Below, piece by piece: positions 16,013 through 23,840 of a stretch of DNA of 35,135 nt. This stretch comes from RGIG426 sp045598065 (GTDB lineage Bacteria > Bacillota > Clostridia > Oscillospirales > Acutalibacteraceae). Location: positions 1 to 35,135 of the forward strand of contig JAZLLJ010000083.1 of NCBI GenBank assembly GCA_045598065.1, written 5' to 3'. A model generated the notes under the pieces. That model saw only the letters and a list, made by a program, of their open reading frames with translations. It was not told where the DNA came from and searched no databases. The first letter of the stretch is position 1. Each line of letters starts with the position of its first letter. The translations under genes and the position numbers were made by a program.

Positions 16013-16597
16013 TTAAAACGGAAGAGAAATCACACCCAAATCGGTGAGTAAAATCTTAAGGCCCAACAGCACAAGCACCGCGCCGCCGACAAGCGTAGCG
16101 GTCTTTTCGAATTTTTCGCCGATTTTGCTGCCGAATTTTACACCGATTGCGGAAAGCACAAACGTAGTCACGCCGATAATTCCTGCCGCAAGCCATACGT
16201 TCGTAGTCCCGTTGCTCATGGAATAGGACACACCCACCGCCAACGCATCAATACTGGTGGCAAGCGCCATAGACAGCATCACCGGCACAGCAAAAGAAGC
16301 GTCCATCGAGTCATCCTCATTCTTTTCGAAGAGAGCGGCGCGAATCATATTGAGACCGATAAGCGCCAACAGACCGAACGCCACCCAGTGATCGACTTTT
16401 TCCACCACGTCGGCAAATCCGGCGCCGATAAAGTAACCGATAACCGGCATCAAGAACTGGAAGCCGCCGAAATACAGTCCGCAAAGCAACAGATGTTTGG
16501 TTTGCACTTTTTTGACCGAAAGGCCTTTACACACCGACACAGAGAACGCGTCCATCGACAGCGCCAAACCGGTCACGATGATTTCCAGAATATTCAT
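16013..16597 (-). CDS. mntP: Manganese efflux pump MntP
   Basis: A 194-aa membrane protein that exports Mn(II). It has six hydrophobic segments in two related halves, each with the conserved acidic motif: GLALSMDAFSVSVCKG (helix 1) and MALATSIDALAVGVSY (helix 4). The frame starts at 16603, but GAGGG abuts that ATG and is 6 bases before the next one at 16597, which is preferred. It has its own promoter (16636-16664) and terminator. No yybP-ykoY (Mn) riboswitch is visible: the leader is only about 30 bases. Confidence 0.95.
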   Translation of the reverse strand: MNILEIIVTGLALSMDAFSVSVCKGLSVKKVQTKHLLLCGLYFGGFQFLMPVIGYFIGAGFADVVEKVDHWVAFGLLALIGLNMIRAALFEKNEDDSMDASFAVPVMLSMALATSIDALAVGVSYSMSNGTTNVWLAAGIIGVTTFVLSAIGVKFGSKIGEKFEKTATLVGGAVLVLLGLKILLTDLGVISLPF

Positions 16598-16635
16598 AGT
16601 CATCCCTCGTTTTTATTCTATGAAAGTGTAAACGT

Positions 16636-16664
16636 ATCATACCACATTCACAGAAAAAAGTCAA
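16636..16664 (-). promoter_or_regulatory. Promoter of mntP
   Basis: On the minus strand TTGACT (16659-16664), a 17-base spacer and TATGAT (16636-16641). It overlaps the tail of the terminator at 16670-16692. Confidence 0.82.
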
Positions 16665-16669
16665 ACGAA

Positions 16670-16692
16670 AAAGCCCCACGTCGTGGGGCTTT
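16670..16692 (-). terminator. Terminator after the SpoVM-like gene
   Basis: AAAGCCCCAC and GTGGGGCTTT pair around a 3-base loop, followed on the minus strand by TTCGTTTGACTTTTTT. It starts 5 bases after the stop codon of the SpoVM-like gene. Confidence 0.85.
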
Positions 16693-16696
16693 CCTT

Positions 16697-16783
16697 TTAT
16701 GTATCGCGTATTTTCGGAATATGGAACCATTTTCTTAAAAGACTCGCCGTAAAGCGTGAACTTTTCACCACAACGATGCGCAT
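16697..16783 (-). CDS. SpoVM-like spore coat anchoring peptide
   Basis: A 28-codon gene with a near-perfect ribosome binding site (AGGAGGGCG, 6 to 8 bases before the ATG) and its own terminator. The product, MRIVVVKSSRFTASLLRKWF followed by HIPKIRDT, has the SpoVM layout: a short beta-like start, Lys-x-x-Lys/Arg-Phe, then an amphipathic helix rich in Leu, Arg and Trp. SpoVM in Bacillus is a 26-aa peptide that recognises the curved forespore membrane and recruits the coat ATPase SpoIVA. The Bacillus KLPKF motif is KSSRF here, so the proline is missing. Assignment rests on size, pattern and gene design, not on alignment. Confidence 0.68.
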   Translation of the reverse strand: MRIVVVKSSRFTASLLRKWFHIPKIRDT

Positions 16784-16809
16784 GCTTCCGCCCTCCTTTT
16801 TCAAAGCGG

Positions 16810-16953
16810 TCAACGACGGGAAGAACAGCCTAAAAGAATCAGCGCCGCTGCCAAGATAAACAGCGTTACTTTAATGGGAAATACCGTGGCAACCAGCAAA
16901 CCCGCTCCGAAAGCGGCGGCTACCACGCCCATGCCCGTTTTACTGTTACACAT
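16810..16953 (-). CDS. 47-aa hydrophobic small protein
   Basis: Starts MCNSKTGMGVVAAAFGAGLL and ends LILLGCSSRR. GAGGG is 8 bases before the ATG. Nearly the whole protein is hydrophobic, with two likely membrane segments (about residues 8-24 and 28-42) split by a Pro-Ile-Lys turn. The C-terminal Cys-Ser-Ser-Arg-Arg would lie at the membrane face. It is 26 bases upstream of the SpoVM-like gene and probably co-transcribed. Function not recognised; a sporulation link is inferred only from its neighbour. The region 16954-17035 holds no other gene. Confidence 0.65.
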   Translation of the reverse strand: MCNSKTGMGVVAAAFGAGLLVATVFPIKVTLFILAAALILLGCSSRR

Positions 16954-17035
16954 ATCCGCATCCCTCGCTTTCCGCTTTGTGTTACTATCAGCGTATGCAA
17001 AACGAGGAAAAGGGTGAAAAAGAACACAAAAATCG

Positions 17036-17557
17036 TTAAATAACGGTAATCATACCCTCTTTTCGGGGAGCAGGAGCCGGCTCTTCCCCGTCGGTGTAAC
17101 CAAGGGCAATCGAGGCGATACCGGTCAAATGCTCCGTAAAGCCCCATTGTTTAAGAAGCTCCTTGCCCTCCGGCAATTCAAACATCCCACCGCAACGATG
17201 AATCCAGCAGGAACCGAGCCCCAGCGAATGGGCGGCGTTGAGCATATTCATACACACCGCCGCGCCGTCGAGTTCGGGCGTATAGGAATCGTCCGTCACC
17301 AACACAAGAATAATCGTCGGCGCGCCGTAATACGGGCGCAAATCGCCGCCGCGCACACGGCGGTTGAGTTCGTCCGCCGCCGCGACCGCTTCGGGATCTT
17401 GCAACGCAATAATCTTCACCGGCTGACGGCCGATGGCAGTGGGCGCAAAGCTACCTGCCTCCAAAATCGCATCCAGTTTTTCTTTTTCCACCTGTTTTTT
17501 CAGGAATTTTCGCACCGCGCGACGGGTTTTTAACACTTCCAATGTTTCGTTGGTCAT
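17036..17557 (-). CDS. Nitroreductase family FMN protein
   Basis: A 173-aa NAD(P)H-dependent flavin oxidoreductase of the nitroreductase fold. The FMN phosphate motif is TRRAVRKF near the N-terminus, followed by EAGSFAPTAIGRQP, and LGLGSCWIHR in the C-terminal half is typical of the family. It is on the short side for the family, and the physiological substrate is unknown. AAGGAG 8 bases before the ATG at 17557 decides the start (the frame opens at 17578). Last gene of the 21-gene run. A short hairpin (CGTT/AACG near 17034-17045) followed by ATTTTTG may be a weak terminator. Confidence 0.88.
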   Translation of the reverse strand: MTNETLEVLKTRRAVRKFLKKQVEKEKLDAILEAGSFAPTAIGRQPVKIIALQDPEAVAAADELNRRVRGGDLRPYYGAPTIILVLVTDDSYTPELDGAAVCMNMLNAAHSLGLGSCWIHRCGGMFELPEGKELLKQWGFTEHLTGIASIALGYTDGEEPAPAPRKEGMITVI

Positions 17558-17570
17558 CACAAACACTCCT

Positions 17571-18050
17571 TTATTCACACACGTCCGCCGCCGTAAACGG
17601 CAACACGCGCATTAAATCCTTCGTTTTCAGTTCCACCTGATAGCCCACTTTTCCGGCAGAGAAATAGACCGTTTCAAATTCCTCTACGCTCTTGTCGAAA
17701 AAGGTAGGAAACGCTTTTTTCATCCCGAGCGGCGAACAACCGCCGTGGACGTAGCCGGTCAGCGGCAACAGCGCCTTTTGCGGAATCATTTCCACGAACT
17801 TTTCCCCTGCCGCGCTCGCCGCTTTTTTGAGATTGAGCGACCTTGCCACCGGCACGGCAAACACGTAGTTTTTACCGCTTTTGCCGACGGTCACAAGCGT
17901 TTTAAACACCGCTGCCGGGTTTTCACCCAAAAGGGCGGCAATCTCCTCGCCCGTTTTCGTGGCATCTTGCTCGTAATGGTGTTCGGTATACGCAACGCCT
18001 GCCGCATCCAAAAGCCGCATCACGTTAGTTTTTTCGTCTTTCTTTCCCAT
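17571..18050 (-). CDS. ybaK: Cys-tRNA(Pro)/aminoacyl-tRNA deacylase, YbaK/EbsC type
   Basis: A 159-aa trans-editing protein that hydrolyses mis-charged Cys-tRNA(Pro). Family features are NVMRLLDAAGVAYTEHHYE at the start, the catalytic-lysine region AAVFKTLVTVGKSG, VPVARSLNLKKAA and YVHGGCSPLGMKK. AAGGAT precedes the ATG. It is 9 bases after the acyltransferase stop and 13 before the nitroreductase start. Confidence 0.95.
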   Translation of the reverse strand: MGKKDEKTNVMRLLDAAGVAYTEHHYEQDATKTGEEIAALLGENPAAVFKTLVTVGKSGKNYVFAVPVARSLNLKKAASAAGEKFVEMIPQKALLPLTGYVHGGCSPLGMKKAFPTFFDKSVEEFETVYFSAGKVGYQVELKTKDLMRVLPFTAADVCE

Positions 18051-18059
18051 AATCCATCC

Positions 18060-19307
18060 TTACGGCACAATGCGTTTTACAAGCGGAATCCTGCGCAGCA
18101 CCCATGCGATGCCCATACACACGGCATACAATAGGAACGGCGTTAAGAGCCGATACCACAGACCGGCGGCGATGGTGAGGTTGTCGATCGCCTCGCATCC
18201 GAACAGATTCGTAAACCACTCCTTGTGGAACATATCGATGAACATCTCCATGAGATACCAGTGGATAAGATAGGTCGCAAACGTGTATTTTGCCATATGT
18301 TCGACCACAAATCGCACCGGTTTCCACCGCATCACGTCATCACTCATACGTTTTATCAACAAAAACACACCCGTTGCGTAGAGATACGACGGCAATTTAT
18401 CGTACCGCCCACCTTTGAACATATAACGGTCGCCGGTTTCGATCGCATGGTAGTACGTACCCAACCATTGAAGCAAAAATGCCACAAGGGCCAATCCGTA
18501 AATCGTATACCGCATCCACGCAGGTGCTTCATACTCGCTGACAAGATAGCCGAGCACCGCGTACACAATGAAATCCAGAAAAATGCCGTTTTCTTGGAGC
18601 GGCCAGCCGATGAATTTCACGGGAGAATCGTATTGAATCAGGTCGACGACAAACGGAATCAGTTTGCACACGACCAACCACACAAGTACAAAATAGGTGA
18701 AGATTTTGCGGCGCTTGTCCTTTTCCACCGCGGCAAACAGCGGCAAAATCAAATACACCGCCAAAATCGACGGCAAGAACCAGTAAATACCGAGGAATTT
18801 ACTATTGAACATTCCGTCAAAGAAATTGAGCGTTCCGGTCGGGTTTCCCAACGTATCCACATTCGAGATACCGTCTTTGAAAAGAAACGCGAATACAGTC
18901 GAATCTTTGGTGAGCGCCATCGTTTTCTTGTAGTAGATGTTGTAAAGAAGCGCCACGACGTTCCACACCACAAATGCCGGAATGATTTTCTTGATGCGGC
19001 GGACAAAATACTGTCCGAGCGTACAGCGGTCGCTGTAATCCATCAGCGTTGCGCCGGAAATCATGAAATATAAAGGCGCGGCAAAATAGAACACCGCTTC
19101 GATGGTGTTTGCTCCTGCCCAACGGTCATCGGTCATCGGATCCATCCACCAAAAACAGCCGTTCGTATGCAAAAAGATGACCGACATTGCCGCAATCACA
19201 CCGGCAAGCGTGATAAAATCTTTTCTCACCGGTGCTTGTAGCGTGCGTATTGCGCCCCCGTTCGTCCTTTTTGCCGGATCCTTCTTTTTCTTATTTCCTT
19301 TGCTCAA
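18060..19307 (-). CDS. Acyltransferase-3 family membrane protein
   Basis: A multi-pass membrane O-acyltransferase of the OafA/WecH type, which transfers acyl groups from the cytoplasm to extracellular glycans. After a basic N-terminus, the first helix carries the family His motif (GVIAAMSVIFLHTNG), followed by YFAAPLYFMISGATLM and FVRRIKKIIPAFVVWN; about ten helices follow. The acceptor is unknown. The frame reaches to a TTG at 19334 inside the YitT gene, but GGGGG lies 6 bases before a TTG at 19307 (415 aa), which is preferred. Confidence 0.87.
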   Translation of the reverse strand: MSKGNKKKKDPAKRTNGGAIRTLQAPVRKDFITLAGVIAAMSVIFLHTNGCFWWMDPMTDDRWAGANTIEAVFYFAAPLYFMISGATLMDYSDRCTLGQYFVRRIKKIIPAFVVWNVVALLYNIYYKKTMALTKDSTVFAFLFKDGISNVDTLGNPTGTLNFFDGMFNSKFLGIYWFLPSILAVYLILPLFAAVEKDKRRKIFTYFVLVWLVVCKLIPFVVDLIQYDSPVKFIGWPLQENGIFLDFIVYAVLGYLVSEYEAPAWMRYTIYGLALVAFLLQWLGTYYHAIETGDRYMFKGGRYDKLPSYLYATGVFLLIKRMSDDVMRWKPVRFVVEHMAKYTFATYLIHWYLMEMFIDMFHKEWFTNLFGCEAIDNLTIAAGLWYRLLTPFLLYAVCMGIAWVLRRIPLVKRIVP

Positions 19308-19320
19308 AACAATCCCCCGT

Positions 19321-20202
19321 TTACACTTTTTCAATCAGCTTTTCTTTTTCCTTTATTTTTCCTACGCGTTTTACATGGTTTCCGATAATTTCCGATACGT
19401 CGCTGACTGCCACAAACGCCGATTCATCTACTTCGTCAATAATGGCTTTCAGCTCACGCACTTCAAAACGTGTCAACACACAGTACAGCACCACTTTTTT
19501 ACCGCTGACCAGTCCCTCGCCTTCCATCAGCGTAACCGTACGTCCGAGGCGACTGAAAATCAGAGCGGCAATCTCTTCGGCATCGTTGGTGATGATCATG
19601 GCGGCTTTGGTTTGTTCAAAACCCGATTCGACCGCATCCAAAATGCGCGAGGTAATGAAATAAGTCAGCAAGCTGTACATCGCACGGTCAAAGCCAAACA
19701 GCACGCCTGCCACGGCGTAAATGATGATGTTGAATGCCAACACGACTTTCCCCACCGGCAATTTCCGGCGGCGGTTAAGCAAAATCGCCACCGTCTCCGT
19801 TCCGTCGAGACAGCCGCCGAAACGAATAACCAGTCCCACGCCGCAACCGAGTAAAAGGCCGCCGAAGCAAACTGCCAACAGCGGATCTTCCGTCACGTTT
19901 TCCAGCGGTTCGAACAAGGCGGCAAAAACCGAGAACAACACCATCGAGTAACCGGATTTCAGGATAAATCCCCGTCCGAGCCGCGAGGCGGCAAACAGCA
20001 AAAACGGTGCATTCAGTGCAATCGTCAGCACACTGAACGGAATCCCCGTTAAGGAGTTCACCATAATACCGATACCGATGACGCCGCCATCCAAAATGGT
20101 GCAGGGAACCAAAAACTCTTCAATGGCAAACGCGGCAATACACGCCCCCACCGTCATCATTAAATACTCCAAGCCAATTTCAAATACTCGTCTCTTATTC
20201 AT
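19321..20202 (-). CDS. YitT family membrane protein with DUF2179 domain
   Basis: A 293-aa protein: five or six membrane segments (about residues 10-180) with family motifs FLVPCTILDGGVIGIGIM and GCGVGLVIRFGGCLDGTETV, then a cytoplasmic DUF2179 domain (AMIITNDAEEIAALIFSRLG to about residue 280). Function of the family is not established; it is common in Bacillota as many paralogs. The ribosome binding site is distant: GGAGG is 18 bases from the ATG and overlaps the preceding stop, which suggests translational coupling. Confidence 0.9.
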   Translation of the reverse strand: MNKRRVFEIGLEYLMMTVGACIAAFAIEEFLVPCTILDGGVIGIGIMVNSLTGIPFSVLTIALNAPFLLFAASRLGRGFILKSGYSMVLFSVFAALFEPLENVTEDPLLAVCFGGLLLGCGVGLVIRFGGCLDGTETVAILLNRRRKLPVGKVVLAFNIIIYAVAGVLFGFDRAMYSLLTYFITSRILDAVESGFEQTKAAMIITNDAEEIAALIFSRLGRTVTLMEGEGLVSGKKVVLYCVLTRFEVRELKAIIDEVDESAFVAVSDVSEIIGNHVKRVGKIKEKEKLIEKV

Positions 20203-20216
20203 AACGTTGCTCTCTG

Positions 20217-20408
20217 TTATCCTCCAAAAATATCAAACAGCTCTGTTTCGTCCACCCAACCGAGGTCGGATTTTGCACCCGAAATTTCTTTCTTACAATG
20301 AGGGCAAACCGGTTTCGGCTTGTCCGAAACGAAACCGCAACACGGGCAAACGTATTCGTCCGCCCCGAACAGATGGGATTTTCGCTCCCATTTCTTTTTA
20401 TCGCCCAT
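20217..20408 (-). CDS. 63-aa zinc-ribbon protein
   Basis: A small soluble protein with a four-cysteine zinc site: C21-P-C-C24-G and C35-P-H-C38, flanked by a basic N-terminus (GDKKKWERK) and an acidic C-terminus (DETELFDIFGG). AAGGAG 6 bases before the ATG overlaps the last codons of the preceding hydrolase gene, and the gap is only 3 bases. The specific role is not recognised. Confidence 0.75.
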   Translation of the reverse strand: MGDKKKWERKSHLFGADEYVCPCCGFVSDKPKPVCPHCKKEISGAKSDLGWVDETELFDIFGG

Positions 20409-20411
20409 CGG

Positions 20412-21200
20412 TTACTCCTTAAAAAAAGCCATCAAGCGGTCTTTGTAGTCCGGTGCCTCGTCAAACACACTATGGCAGTAGCCTTCGTAAAGATAATACG
20501 CTCCGCCGACCGCTTCGGCGATCGTCTCGGAACATTCCGGCGGAAAAATACTGTCCAACTCCGCGGCAAGCACCAATGTCGGGCAGGCGATTTTCGGGAG
20601 TTCTGCTTCGGCATCCATTGCACAAACCGCATGGGATAATTCCACAAAACGGGCACATTCCGCATCCGTTCCGTCGTTTTCGAGAAAAGCGAACGCATCC
20701 GCCCATTTCGTGAGATAGTCTTTCGTATACAGTCGTGCCCACACCGCGCGGTTTAGCGCCGCCACATCGCGTTTTTCGGCGAGCGCCGCCCATTCGCGCA
20801 TCGCGGTTTTTCCCACTTCCGGCGTTTTCGCGGTGGTCGAGCCGAGCATCAGTTTTCCGACCAAATCCGGGCGGTCGATAGCAAGCCACTGTGCCACCAT
20901 TCCGCCGAGAGAGGCACCGAACACGCAGGCATTTTTTATGTCGAGCGCATCCAGCACCGCCGCGATATCCGCGGCAAATTCCCGCGGTGTCGCGTTTTCT
21001 CCCACCGGCTGACGGTAGTCGAACACCACGCAGGAGAACTCCTTTTTGTATGCGCGATACGCTCCCGCGATCGCGGATGCGGAGTTGGCAATCGGTTTTA
21101 AGCTCATTCCCGGTAAAATCACAAACGGTGTCGTTCCCTCGCCAAAGCGAAAATAAGGAATTTCCCGGCCGGAAACGGTCATTTTTTCAACTGTTGTCAT
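20412..21200 (-). CDS. Alpha/beta hydrolase
   Basis: A 262-aa serine hydrolase. The nucleophile elbow is VFGASLGGM (Ser97), preceded by an oxyanion-region strand (FVILPGMSLKP) and VVFDYRQPVG. The triad is completed by Asp216 (AELDSIFPP) and His243 (GYCHSVFDEAPD). No signal peptide, so cytoplasmic; the substrate is unknown. No clear ribosome binding site precedes the ATG at 21200, which is 6 bases after the upstream stop, so it may depend on coupled translation. Confidence 0.9.
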   Translation of the reverse strand: MTTVEKMTVSGREIPYFRFGEGTTPFVILPGMSLKPIANSASAIAGAYRAYKKEFSCVVFDYRQPVGENATPREFAADIAAVLDALDIKNACVFGASLGGMVAQWLAIDRPDLVGKLMLGSTTAKTPEVGKTAMREWAALAEKRDVAALNRAVWARLYTKDYLTKWADAFAFLENDGTDAECARFVELSHAVCAMDAEAELPKIACPTLVLAAELDSIFPPECSETIAEAVGGAYYLYEGYCHSVFDEAPDYKDRLMAFFKE

Positions 21201-21206
21201 CGTTGC

Positions 21207-21836
21207 TTAAAACACGCCGAACACGGCAATCGCCAAACCTGCAATAACAAGGATTGCCGGCACAAACGTCAACGCACCTTTTTCAACGCCAAACAATTTG
21301 CGTACAATCGCCAAACACGCCGCTATCAAGAACATAAAGCCGGCGGTAATTTTCATAACCGCGGCAAATTTATAATTTACGTCGATGTAGTAGAATTCAC
21401 CAACAGGGTATTCTATCTTCTCAATTCCCTCTTTTTCCCAGGTTGCTTCCACTTCCGTCATCATTTGGTTGTATTTTCTTTCGATATCAACATCTAACCG
21501 TTTTTTAAGGCCGATAACGGTCAAAGGTTCGTCTTCGACCATACCGTCTTCGTTAAAATTTTTTTCCATCCAATTTTTTTTGGCGCGAATGCAGTAAAAA
21601 TTCACTGCGTCGTTATTCGGCTCATAGCCGAGAAAATAGTGCTCTTTACCAATGGGAATAATCCCCATCGCCGAATGTTCCACATCAAAACACTCGTCGC
21701 CGGCAACCACTTCCACTCCCACTGTATTTTTTCCGGACAAATCCATAAAACCGGAAATCAGCAAATACCCAATCAGCACCGCCAACACAAAAATTATCAA
21801 CCCTGTTCGCAATCCATTTTTCGCCTTATCTTTCAT
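21207..21836 (-). CDS. Unknown membrane protein, cassette member C
   Basis: A 209-aa protein with one N-terminal helix (TGLIIFVLAVLIGYLLISGF), an extracellular domain of about 120 residues and two C-terminal helices. The outer domain shares a pattern with the product at 22340-22921: an aromatic-Gly-Tyr motif (YFLGYEPN), Val/Cys-x-Arg followed by Asn-Trp (CIRAKKNWMEK), and EFYYIDVNYKFAAVMKI just before the second helix. The two are therefore paralogs. GGAGG is 9 bases before the ATG, which overlaps the stop of the middle gene. Function not recognised. Confidence 0.72.
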   Translation of the reverse strand: MKDKAKNGLRTGLIIFVLAVLIGYLLISGFMDLSGKNTVGVEVVAGDECFDVEHSAMGIIPIGKEHYFLGYEPNNDAVNFYCIRAKKNWMEKNFNEDGMVEDEPLTVIGLKKRLDVDIERKYNQMMTEVEATWEKEGIEKIEYPVGEFYYIDVNYKFAAVMKITAGFMFLIAACLAIVRKLFGVEKGALTFVPAILVIAGLAIAVFGVF

Positions 21837-22324
21837 TGATCAAACCCTCCTAAATATTGTTGCGGTACGGGAAGCCCCATCGCTTTTAATTCCTGCGCAT
21901 AGGCAGGATTTTTTAACCTTTCTTCCGATTCCGCCAGCATTTTTTGCATTTTTGCAACTTTCTTTCCGGACAGCACCGCATACAATTCATAGATGCCACC
22001 CACCGCAAAAATACCACCCGTCACAAGCAATAGTGTCGGCAGTACCTTTTGCATAAAATCCGGCGTTCCCAGTTGTTCCATTCCCCAAAGATGATTACCG
22101 CGATACATCAAAAACGCGCCGAGAAACATCAAAACGAAGGACGGCCATTTGGAAATCTCTTTTTTCGGGATTCCCTCAATCGCCATCTCGTGATAGCGCG
22201 TATCCAAATACTGCATTTTGCACTTTTTACAGGTGCGAATGGGACTGCCGTAAAACCGTTGTGCCGGTTCATAAACAAAGAATTTATGCCCACATTCGGG
22301 GCAGGCGCCTTGTGTCTGTTTCAC
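21833..22324 (-). CDS. Zinc-ribbon membrane protein, cassette member B
   Basis: A 163-aa protein with a cytoplasmic zinc ribbon (C8-P-E-C11 and C32-K-K-C35), then two membrane helices (about residues 63-78 and 92-115) and a charged C-terminal tail (KKVAKMQKMLAESEERLK) ending in Pro- and Gly-rich sequence. The start codon is GTG at 22324 with GGGGAG upstream. It sits between two paralogous membrane proteins and overlaps the next start by 4 bases. Function not recognised. Confidence 0.75.
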   Translation of the reverse strand: MKQTQGACPECGHKFFVYEPAQRFYGSPIRTCKKCKMQYLDTRYHEMAIEGIPKKEISKWPSFVLMFLGAFLMYRGNHLWGMEQLGTPDFMQKVLPTLLLVTGGIFAVGGIYELYAVLSGKKVAKMQKMLAESEERLKNPAYAQELKAMGLPVPQQYLGGFDQ

Positions 22325-22339
22325 CTTTCGCTCCCCCTT

Positions 22340-22921
22340 TTACCACAATCCGTAGAACGCAAAAGCGATGGCGACGAAGCAAGAAACCGCCGGTAAAAGT
22401 ATCTTCCATTTTTTGCTTTTTTCCTTGAGAATACACCAAAAATACAAAGCAGCCGAGGCAACAAACAGCAACGCGGAAACGATTTTAAACAGCGCACCGG
22501 CTACGTAGTTATTATCCAAATAGTAAGCGGTGCCCAAAGGAAACGCTTTTAACTCTTCTTCGGAGAATTTGGAAGTAATCCGCTTTTGTATCCCTTTGCT
22601 CAGTCGTTTTTTGTACGCCGTCACCGTCTCCTTGCCGAAAAGCGCCTGACTGTTTCCGTCAAACTTCGTCTCTGTCCAGTTTCTGTCCGTACGCACCACA
22701 TAGATTACTTTCTTGTTGACGTCGTAGGAATATCCGTAATAATACTGGTCCGCCGCCGGTGGAAAGATACTCTTTTTCTCGTTGACCGTTTTGGCGGCGT
22801 AGCAATCCACCGTCACGCGGTTGCTTTTTCCGACCAGTTCCACAATACCTGCGATTGTCAAAAAGGCAAAAAGAGCCAAAGCGACAACCGCAACGGCAAT
22901 GTTGATGATTTTTTCTTTCAT
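22340..22921 (-). CDS. Unknown membrane protein, cassette member A
   Basis: A 193-aa paralog of the 21207-21836 product: an N-terminal helix (AVAVVALALFAFLTIAGIV), an outer domain with DQYYYGYSYDVN, YVVRTDRNWTETKF and TAYYLDNNYVAGALFKI, then two C-terminal helices. GGAGGG precedes the ATG. It starts 3 bases after the phosphofructokinase-type gene. Function not recognised. Confidence 0.72.
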   Translation of the reverse strand: MKEKIINIAVAVVALALFAFLTIAGIVELVGKSNRVTVDCYAAKTVNEKKSIFPPAADQYYYGYSYDVNKKVIYVVRTDRNWTETKFDGNSQALFGKETVTAYKKRLSKGIQKRITSKFSEEELKAFPLGTAYYLDNNYVAGALFKIVSALLFVASAALYFWCILKEKSKKWKILLPAVSCFVAIAFAFYGLW

Positions 22922-22924
22922 AAG

Positions 22925-23827
22925 TTATCTCCCTCCGCACGGCATTTTTGCCAATACCGCATCAATCTCTTTTTTATGGGCAAGTCCCACCGAAAAAGCG
23001 GTGGCACTTCCGGCGGCAACGCCGGCAATCACCGCATCATCCAGGCGTTCGCCGCGCTCTATTGCCGCCAAAAAGCCTGCCAAAAGCGCATCTCCTGCAC
23101 CAACGGTGCTCTGTACCGTTCCCGGCGGAGCAGCAAAATCAAAGCCGCTTCCGTCCTCACACAATAACAAGGCTCCGTTTTTTCCGCGTGAACAAAGAAC
23201 GTTTTGCGCTCCCCGTTCCTGCGCTTTTTTCGCAAGAAAGAACACCTCTCCCACACCGCACAATTCACGAAGCTCCGCTTCATTGGGCTTCACAAGCCAC
23301 GGTCGTGCCGAAAGCACGGCTTTAAGCGGTGCTCCCGACGTGTCCGCCACCACCCGTACACCGGGTTTGCAAGCCGCGGCAAGGCGCGCATACGCATCGG
23401 GTGAAAGCCCCGGAGAGAGTGAACCGGACAAAACGAGCACGTCACCGCTGTCAAGCGTTTTTACTTTACACAGCAATTTTTGGAAATCCGCTTCCGAAAC
23501 AGTCGGCCCAACGCCGTTTACTTCCGTTTCTTCCCCGTTATCCGTGGAAATCTTGGTGTTTACCCGTGTTTCTCCCACCGTGCGAACGAAATCGGTTGTA
23601 ATGCCTTTTGCCTTTACACCATTTTCCAGCATCTCGCCGGTAAAACCGGCAACAAATCCCAACGCCACTGACGGAACATCGAGTTCTTTCAGCACAAGCG
23701 ATACGTTTACGCCTTTGCCGCCGAAACAAAATGTCTCGGAACAAGCGCGGTTAAGCGTTCCTGCTGAAAACGTCGGCAATGACACGATATGGTCAATGGC
23801 CGGGTTTAAGGTAACGGTATATATCAA
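22925..23827 (-). CDS. 1-phosphofructokinase-type sugar kinase (PfkB family)
   Basis: A 300-aa ribokinase-fold kinase. LNPAIDH (residues 7-13), the GGKGVNV sugar-binding motif (36-42), ETEVNGVGP and the catalytic GAGD (243-246, in STVGAGDALLAGF) place it with FruK/tagatose-6-phosphate kinase. No fructose PTS or DeoR-type regulator is next to it, so the natural substrate (fructose-1-phosphate or another phosphosugar) is open. The start is TTG at 23827 with AGGGG 6 bases upstream; gaps to both neighbours are 13 bases or less. Confidence 0.88.
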   Translation of the reverse strand: MIYTVTLNPAIDHIVSLPTFSAGTLNRACSETFCFGGKGVNVSLVLKELDVPSVALGFVAGFTGEMLENGVKAKGITTDFVRTVGETRVNTKISTDNGEETEVNGVGPTVSEADFQKLLCKVKTLDSGDVLVLSGSLSPGLSPDAYARLAAACKPGVRVVADTSGAPLKAVLSARPWLVKPNEAELRELCGVGEVFFLAKKAQERGAQNVLCSRGKNGALLLCEDGSGFDFAAPPGTVQSTVGAGDALLAGFLAAIERGERLDDAVIAGVAAGSATAFSVGLAHKKEIDAVLAKMPCGGR

Positions 23828-23840
23828 AGAAATCCCCTCT

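Noticed and set aside
16598..16640. yybP-ykoY manganese riboswitch before mntP
   Set aside because: The leader between the -10 box and the ATG is about 35 bases, and none of the conserved riboswitch elements is present.
16954..17030. Sporulation sigma-E-like promoter before the 47-codon gene (CATACGCT resembling a -10)
   Set aside because: Only a partial -10 match, with no acceptable -35 at the right distance. Not strong enough to list.
20412..21200. Menaquinone or haloalkane-specific name for the alpha/beta hydrolase
   Set aside because: Only the general fold and triad are visible; nothing in the sequence or neighbourhood fixes a substrate.
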